Positions 12,678 through 16,436 of a stretch of DNA of 16,436 nucleotides are shown piece by piece. Position 1 is the stretch's first letter; the number at the start of each line of letters is the position of its first letter. The position numbers and the translations under genes are program-made. The notes under the pieces were generated by a model that had not been told where the DNA came from, did no database searches, and saw only the letters and a program-made list of their open reading frames with translations. The DNA is from Chloroflexota bacterium (lineage in GTDB: Bacteria; Chloroflexota; Limnocylindria; Limnocylindrales; Limnocylindraceae), in NCBI GenBank assembly GCA_016463555.1, contig JAEMRB010000008.1, positions 1 through 16,436 of the forward strand, written 5' to 3'.

Positions 12678-14493
12678 GAAGAAGGGGCTGCTTTCAAGGC
12701 TCCTCGGCGGTAGCTCTAAGCCAGCCCCGAAGCCAGCCCCCAAGCCGGCGGCGAAGCCGAAGAGCACACCGAAGCCAGCCCCCAAGCTGGCGGCGAAGCC
12801 GAAGAGCACACCGAAGCCCGCTGTGGCGAAGCCAGCCACCACCCTTCCCGCCAAGAGCGCGAGCGGGGCACCGCCACAGAAGCCGGCAGGGGCAATGCTC
12901 GCCTCAAGCCGCCCAGCGAATCGACCACAGGTGAAGCCAACGATCACGGGATCCAACGGGCAGCCGCGACCGACCGGCGCGCCACCAACGGCTCCGAGCC
13001 GACCGGCGAACCGCCCCAACGTCAAGGCCACGATCAAGGTGGGCGGAGCCTCGTCGACCGCGACGCAGGCGCGACCGGTCCCACGCCCAATTCCGCGACC
13101 GGCACCGCAGCAGACCGGCCCGCGCCTTATGGCCCAAGAGCTCATCTCGGCGTCAGGGAAGCGCACGATTCGCGAGCTCAACATGCAGGGTCAGCGCGTG
13201 CTGCTGCGCGTCGATTTCAATGTGCCGCTCTCCGACGGGAAGATCGTTGACGACTCGCGCATTCGTGCGGCGGTGCCAACGATCAAGGCGCTCCTTGATG
13301 GCGGCGCATCGGTCGTGATCATGTCGCACCTTGGCCGACCTGACGGCCGGGTTGTTGATGGTTTGCGTTTGCGTCCCGCTGCAGAGCGACTCACCCAACT
13401 CGTTCGCGTCAATGTGCCCACAACCGGTGATGCGCTTGGAGTTGGCACCGACGACGCCGTGCGTCGTTTGCGACCGGGCGAACTACTCCTACTTGAGAAC
13501 GTCCGCTTCCACGCTGGTGAGGAGCGCAATGATCCAGCGTTTGCCGAGCGGCTCGCCTCATATGGCGATGTCTTCGTGAATGACGCATTCGGTGCGGCGC
13601 ACCGAGCCCACGCCAGCACTGTCGGCGTCGCCGCCTACCTGCCGTCGTATGTTGGCCTGCTCATGGAGCAAGAGGTGGAGGCGCTATCCAATCTGCTCGA
13701 CAAGCCGGCGCGCCCATTCGCCGCGATCGTTGGCGGTGGCAAGGTCTCGGGCAAGGTGGCCGTCCTCGAGGCGCTGATCAAGAAGGTTGACCTGCTGATC
13801 CTTGGCGGTGGTGTTGCGAATACCTTCCTTGTGGCCTCTGGCCGAAGTGTGGGGAAGAGCCTCTACGAGTCGAAGATGGTCGACGATGCGCGACGTATCT
13901 TGAAGCTGGCGCAAGACCGCGGCGTACGCGTGCTCCTCCCGGTTGATGGCGTGGTGGCTAAAGAGGTCACGCGCGGCACCGAGTTCAAGGTGGTCTCCAC
14001 CGACAAGCTCCCAGCGAGCTGGCACATGGTTGACCTTGGCCCCAACTCCATTGCTGCGATTCGCGAGGCACTCGCGCCAATCAAGACCATCTTGTGGAAC
14101 GGACCACTCGGCGTCTTTGAGATTCCATCGTTTGCCGTAGCCACCCGCGAGCTCGCCAAGGTTGCCGCCGAGAAGGCGGATGCCGGCGCGACCGTGGTGG
14201 TTGGCGGCGGAGACAGCATCGCCGCCCTGCGTCAGCTCGGCCTCGCCGAGAAGATGACGCACCTCTCCACCGGTGGCGGCGCCTCACTCGAGTTCCTTGA
14301 GGGGCGCGACCTGCCAGGCCTCGCCGTGGTCCCAACCGCCGGCTCACCGTACGAGACGCTACCGATCGTCTACGTGTCGCCCGTGAAGCCAGGTGGCAAG
14401 TCGGCAGCGAAGCGCGCACCAGCGAAGCCGAAGCCGATCATCAAGCCATCAGCGCTTGACGACGAGGACGACGAGAGCGACACCCTGGCATGA
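12670..14493 (+). CDS. pgk: phosphoglycerate kinase with long N- and C-terminal tails
   Basis: 607 residues against the usual 390-400. It transfers phosphate from 1,3-bisphosphoglycerate to ADP. Residues 1 to about 160 are a disordered Lys/Pro/Ala-rich tail: a short MPEKKGLLSRLLGG head, two copies of a 14-residue KPxP-type unit, and two copies of SRPANRPxVKxTI. The catalytic core (about 161-553) is complete: RVDFNVPL (180-187), SHLGRPDG near 219, ENVRFHAGEE, NDAFGAAHRAHAS, GGGVANTF, WNGPLGVFE and GGGDS (512-516). Residues 554-607 form a second tail, basic (KRAPAKPKPIIKP) then acidic (DDEDDESD). ATG 12670 overlaps the end of gap by eight bases; internal ATG 13129, just before the core, has no ribosome site, so the tail is probably translated. 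The tails may mediate interaction or localisation. Confidence 0.95.
   Translation: MPEKKGLLSRLLGGSSKPAPKPAPKPAAKPKSTPKPAPKLAAKPKSTPKPAVAKPATTLPAKSASGAPPQKPAGAMLASSRPANRPQVKPTITGSNGQPRPTGAPPTAPSRPANRPNVKATIKVGGASSTATQARPVPRPIPRPAPQQTGPRLMAQELISASGKRTIRELNMQGQRVLLRVDFNVPLSDGKIVDDSRIRAAVPTIKALLDGGASVVIMSHLGRPDGRVVDGLRLRPAAERLTQLVRVNVPTTGDALGVGTDDAVRRLRPGELLLLENVRFHAGEERNDPAFAERLASYGDVFVNDAFGAAHRAHASTVGVAAYLPSYVGLLMEQEVEALSNLLDKPARPFAAIVGGGKVSGKVAVLEALIKKVDLLILGGGVANTFLVASGRSVGKSLYESKMVDDARRILKLAQDRGVRVLLPVDGVVAKEVTRGTEFKVVSTDKLPASWHMVDLGPNSIAAIREALAPIKTILWNGPLGVFEIPSFAVATRELAKVAAEKADAGATVVVGGGDSIAALRQLGLAEKMTHLSTGGGASLEFLEGRDLPGLAVVPTAGSPYETLPIVYVSPVKPGGKSAAKRAPAKPKPIIKPSALDDEDDESDTLA
12733..12816 (+). 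repeat. 42-bp tandem repeat (two copies) in the pgk N-terminal tail
   Basis: Copies at 12733-12774 and 12775-12816 differ at a single base (a Pro codon becomes Leu). Each encodes a 14-residue unit containing AAKPKSTPK. Near identity at DNA level, including silent positions, indicates a recent duplication and a potentially length-variable tail. Confidence 0.9.
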
Positions 14494-15785
14494 GCGACCG
14501 TATCGCCGCGATCCACGCGCGCGAGATTCTCGACTCACGTGGCAACCCGACCGTTGAGGTGGACGTAACGCTCACCGGCGGCGCGCGCGGTCGCGCCGCT
14601 GTTCCATCGGGCGCCTCTACCGGCGCACACGAGGCGGTCGAGCTTCGCGATGGCGATAAGCACCGATTTGGCGGCAAGGGGGTCCTTGGCGCCGTCGCCG
14701 CCGTGAACGGCGAGATCGCGCAGGCGCTCAACGGCACCTCGGTCAACGACCAACGCGCCCTTGATGGCGCACTGATCGCCCTCGACGGCACGCCGGCCAA
14801 GGGTCGACTCGGCGCGAACGCCATCCTCGGTGTCTCACTCGCCGCCGCCCACGCGCGCGCCGCGCTGCACGGTCACGAGCTCTGGTACGAACTCGGCGGC
14901 GACGCCGCAGTGAAGCTCCCTGTGCCGCTGCTCAACATCCTTAATGGTGGCAAGCATGCCGAACACTCCACCGACTTCCAGGAGTTCATGGTGGTTCCTG
15001 TGGGCGCCGCCACCTATCGCGACGCACTGCGTGCTGGCACCGAGGTCTTCGCCGCACTCCGCAAGAACCTGCACGATCGCGGCCTTGCAACCGGCCAGGG
15101 GGATGAGGGCGGCTTTGCGCCGAGCCTCCCGTCAAATGAGGCGGCGCTTGATGCACTGATGACGGCGATTGAGGCGGCCGGGTATCGCCCTGGCGAAGAG
15201 ATCGCCATTGCGATTGATGCCGCCGCAACAGAGCTGCTGCAGCCGAACGGTCACTACAAGCTGGAGCGCGAGGGGCGCACCCTGGAGAGCGGTGCACTCG
15301 TTGATCTCTGGGCGAGCTGGGCGTCGAAGTATCCGATCATCAGCATCGAAGATGGCCTTGCCGAAGATGACTGGATCGGCTGGGAGGCACTGACCGCGCG
15401 CATCGGCGGCAAGGTGCAGATTGTGGGCGACGACCTGCTCGTGACAAACACCCACCGCATTGAGCGCGCCATTGATGCGGGCGCCGCCAACGCGCTCCTG
15501 GTGAAACCGAACCAGATCGGCACCCTGACCGAAACCCTCGATGCGATCACCCTGGCGCGCGGCGCCGGCTGGGCGAGCATCTTGAGCCACCGCTCCGGCG
15601 AGACAGAGGACACCACCATCGCCGACCTTGCCGTGGCCACGAACGCGGGACAGATCAAGACCGGTGCACCTTCACGTTCGGAGCGCGTCGCCAAACTGAA
15701 CCGACTCTTGCGCATCGAAGAGCAGCTCGGCGCACGAGCGATCTATGCCGGCCGTAGCGCCTTCTCGCACGTGACCCACGCATGA
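14490..15785 (+). CDS. eno: enolase (phosphopyruvate hydratase)
   Basis: 431 residues, normal for bacterial enolase, which dehydrates 2-phosphoglycerate to phosphoenolpyruvate. The start IHAREILDSRGNPTVEV is diagnostic. Catalytic Glu206 is in GDEGGFAPS and Lys339 in LVKPNQIGT. Magnesium ligands are Asp243 (AIDAAATE), Glu287 (SIEDGLAEDDW) and Asp314 (IVGDDLLVTN). LSHRSGETEDT and KTGAPSRSERVAKLNRLLRIEE complete the barrel. ATG 14490 overlaps the pgk stop in ATGA with no strong ribosome site, so translation is probably coupled. It lies in the order of the pathway apart from phosphoglycerate mutase, which is not in the window. Confidence 0.98.
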   Translation: MSDRIAAIHAREILDSRGNPTVEVDVTLTGGARGRAAVPSGASTGAHEAVELRDGDKHRFGGKGVLGAVAAVNGEIAQALNGTSVNDQRALDGALIALDGTPAKGRLGANAILGVSLAAAHARAALHGHELWYELGGDAAVKLPVPLLNILNGGKHAEHSTDFQEFMVVPVGAATYRDALRAGTEVFAALRKNLHDRGLATGQGDEGGFAPSLPSNEAALDALMTAIEAAGYRPGEEIAIAIDAAATELLQPNGHYKLEREGRTLESGALVDLWASWASKYPIISIEDGLAEDDWIGWEALTARIGGKVQIVGDDLLVTNTHRIERAIDAGAANALLVKPNQIGTLTETLDAITLARGAGWASILSHRSGETEDTTIADLAVATNAGQIKTGAPSRSERVAKLNRLLRIEEQLGARAIYAGRSAFSHVTHA

Positions 15786-16342
15786 GCCGCTTTGTGGACC
15801 GCGGCGCAACCGTCGCCGCCTTCGTTGGCATCGGCATGGCGCTCACTGTTGCGGTGAGCTTCTTGATGGTGATCCCGATCGATCCCGCTTATATCATCTT
15901 CGCGCCGCTCTCTGGACTTCTCATCGGCTGGTATGGGAATCAGCGCGCCGGCCAGCTGCGCGGTCGCCCCGGTCGCATCTTTGCGAATGCAGGTTGGAGT
16001 GGCGCAATCACCGCGGTCACCTTCGCCGCGCTCTTCCTTGCGGTGAAGCTCTTCTTCTTCTCACTCGACCCGGGCTACCGTGACGAGAAGCAGGGCGGCT
16101 CCTTCACCTGCAAGCCGGGACCGGAGTGCGTCTACGTGCGCTACCAAGGCGCCGATGGTGGCCAGGCGGCGCTCACAGAGGCGGGCGTTACCGACGTGGC
16201 CTCATTCACCGACTGGTATTGGGATGGCCAGATGGGGACGGCGCGACTGCTGATTGGCGGCACGACACTCGCCGCACTATTTGGTGGGCTGTTCTACTGG
16301 CCGAGCGCACCGCGCGTGAAGCGCGAGGAGCCTGTCGCCTAA
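15782..16342 (+). CDS. four-helix membrane protein at the end of the glycolytic operon
   Basis: I do not recognise this 186-residue protein. Hydrophobic helices lie near 10-31, 36-51, 69-93 and 154-173. A loop of about 60 residues (94-153), probably outside the membrane, carries two cysteines close together (Cys110 and Cys116, CKPGPEC), suggesting a disulfide, plus aromatic and acidic residues (FTDWYWDGQ). The short second loop is basic (about 54-66), consistent with a cytoplasmic position. The ATG overlaps the enolase stop in ATGA without a ribosome site, so it is translationally coupled to eno. Its stop is followed by a hairpin and a convergent gene. No motif suggests transport or catalysis. 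Confidence 0.75.
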   Translation: MSRFVDRGATVAAFVGIGMALTVAVSFLMVIPIDPAYIIFAPLSGLLIGWYGNQRAGQLRGRPGRIFANAGWSGAITAVTFAALFLAVKLFFFSLDPGYRDEKQGGSFTCKPGPECVYVRYQGADGGQAALTEAGVTDVASFTDWYWDGQMGTARLLIGGTTLAALFGGLFYWPSAPRVKREEPVA

Positions 16343-16350
16343 TCGTCGTC

Positions 16351-16380
16351 CCGCCACACTGCGCGATGCGCAGCGGGCGG
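16351..16380. terminator. two-part hairpin between convergent genes
   Basis: CTGCGC and GCGCAG form a 6-bp stem around GAT, and the flanking CCGCC (16351-16355) and GGCGG (16376-16380) can extend it across a small internal loop. It lies between the ends of the membrane protein (16342) and the minus-strand gene (16398), so it could terminate both, although there is no T tract. Confidence 0.45.
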
Positions 16381-16397
16381 TCGATCGATTCGTTCGC

Positions 16398-16436
16398 TTA
16401 GGCCTTTGGCGCCGCCTTCTTGGCAGCAGGCTTCTT
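16398..16436 (-). CDS. C-terminus of a Lys/Ala/Pro-rich protein (partial)
   Basis: Only the last 12 codons and the TAA stop are in the window, reading KKPAAKKAAPKA. Such tails are typical of histone-H1-like or HU-type DNA-binding proteins and of some ribosomal or translation factors in high-GC bacteria. With only 12 residues the protein cannot be named. Its composition resembles the tails of the PGK in this window. Confidence 0.6.
   Translation of the reverse strand, partial: KKPAAKKAAPKA

Noticed and set aside
11958..13184. 408-residue frame on the minus strand opposite gap and pgk
   Set aside because: It is antisense to two certain genes; its low-complexity Gly/Ala/Phe composition mirrors the PGK tail repeats.

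Overview
The window is about 16.4 kb of GC-rich bacterial chromosome, densely coded on both strands, with short intergenic gaps. It contains no insertion sequence, phage gene, CRISPR array or rRNA. The gene set points to a free-living bacterium of the Chloroflexota or Actinobacteriota type: an F420/LLM-class oxidoreductase, a DUF5679 mini zinc-ribbon protein, start codons with TANNNT boxes directly upstream, and lamin-tail secreted proteins. My best guess is a Limnocylindria-like chloroflexotan. This is inference from gene content; no taxonomic marker was tested.

Left part (1-8.6 kb): housekeeping and accessory genes on both strands. In order these are a partial LLM-class flavin/F420 oxidoreductase (-), a single-pass membrane-anchored protein (+), leucyl-tRNA synthetase (-) behind a tRNA-Ala(GGC), an MFS exporter (-), a DUF45/YgjP-type zinc metallopeptidase (+), a tRNA-Ala(CGC) (-), an EamA/DMT transporter (+), a small lipoprotein plus a 37-residue membrane protein (+), and a four-helix membrane protein (-). 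Two convergent gene pairs end on a shared CTAG. Three genes have a TANNNT box exactly six bases before a start codon, as expected for leaderless mRNAs. The lipoprotein/mini-membrane-protein pair lies behind a promoter whose spacer holds a perfect TAGAAC-N4-GTTCTA dyad, a good match to the Gram-positive LexA (SOS) box.

Middle (8.6-10.6 kb): a secreted lamin-tail plus OB-fold-like protein, possibly frameshifted near its 3' end; a good promoter (TTGACC-17-TATCCT) inside that 3' end; a 130-base hairpin-rich leader; the DUF5679 zinc ribbon; a strong 15-bp hairpin with a GAGA tetraloop; and a pair of DnaA-box-like sequences in inverted orientation.

Right part (10.6-16.3 kb): a tightly overlapping glycolytic operon, ROK-family sugar kinase - gap - pgk - eno - four-helix membrane protein. 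All junctions overlap (ATGA, or 8 bases for gap/pgk). It covers glucose phosphorylation and the lower-glycolysis steps GAPDH, PGK and enolase. The phosphoglycerate kinase is unusual: it carries about 160 residues of Lys/Pro/Ala-rich, internally repeated N-terminal tail and about 50 residues of basic-then-acidic C-terminal tail around a complete catalytic core. The window ends in the C-terminus of a Lys/Ala/Pro-rich protein on the minus strand.

No obviously new multi-gene system is present. The best leads are the putative SOS-controlled mini-membrane protein, the tailed PGK in its operon, and the structured and DnaA-box-bearing intergenic regions around the DUF5679 gene.
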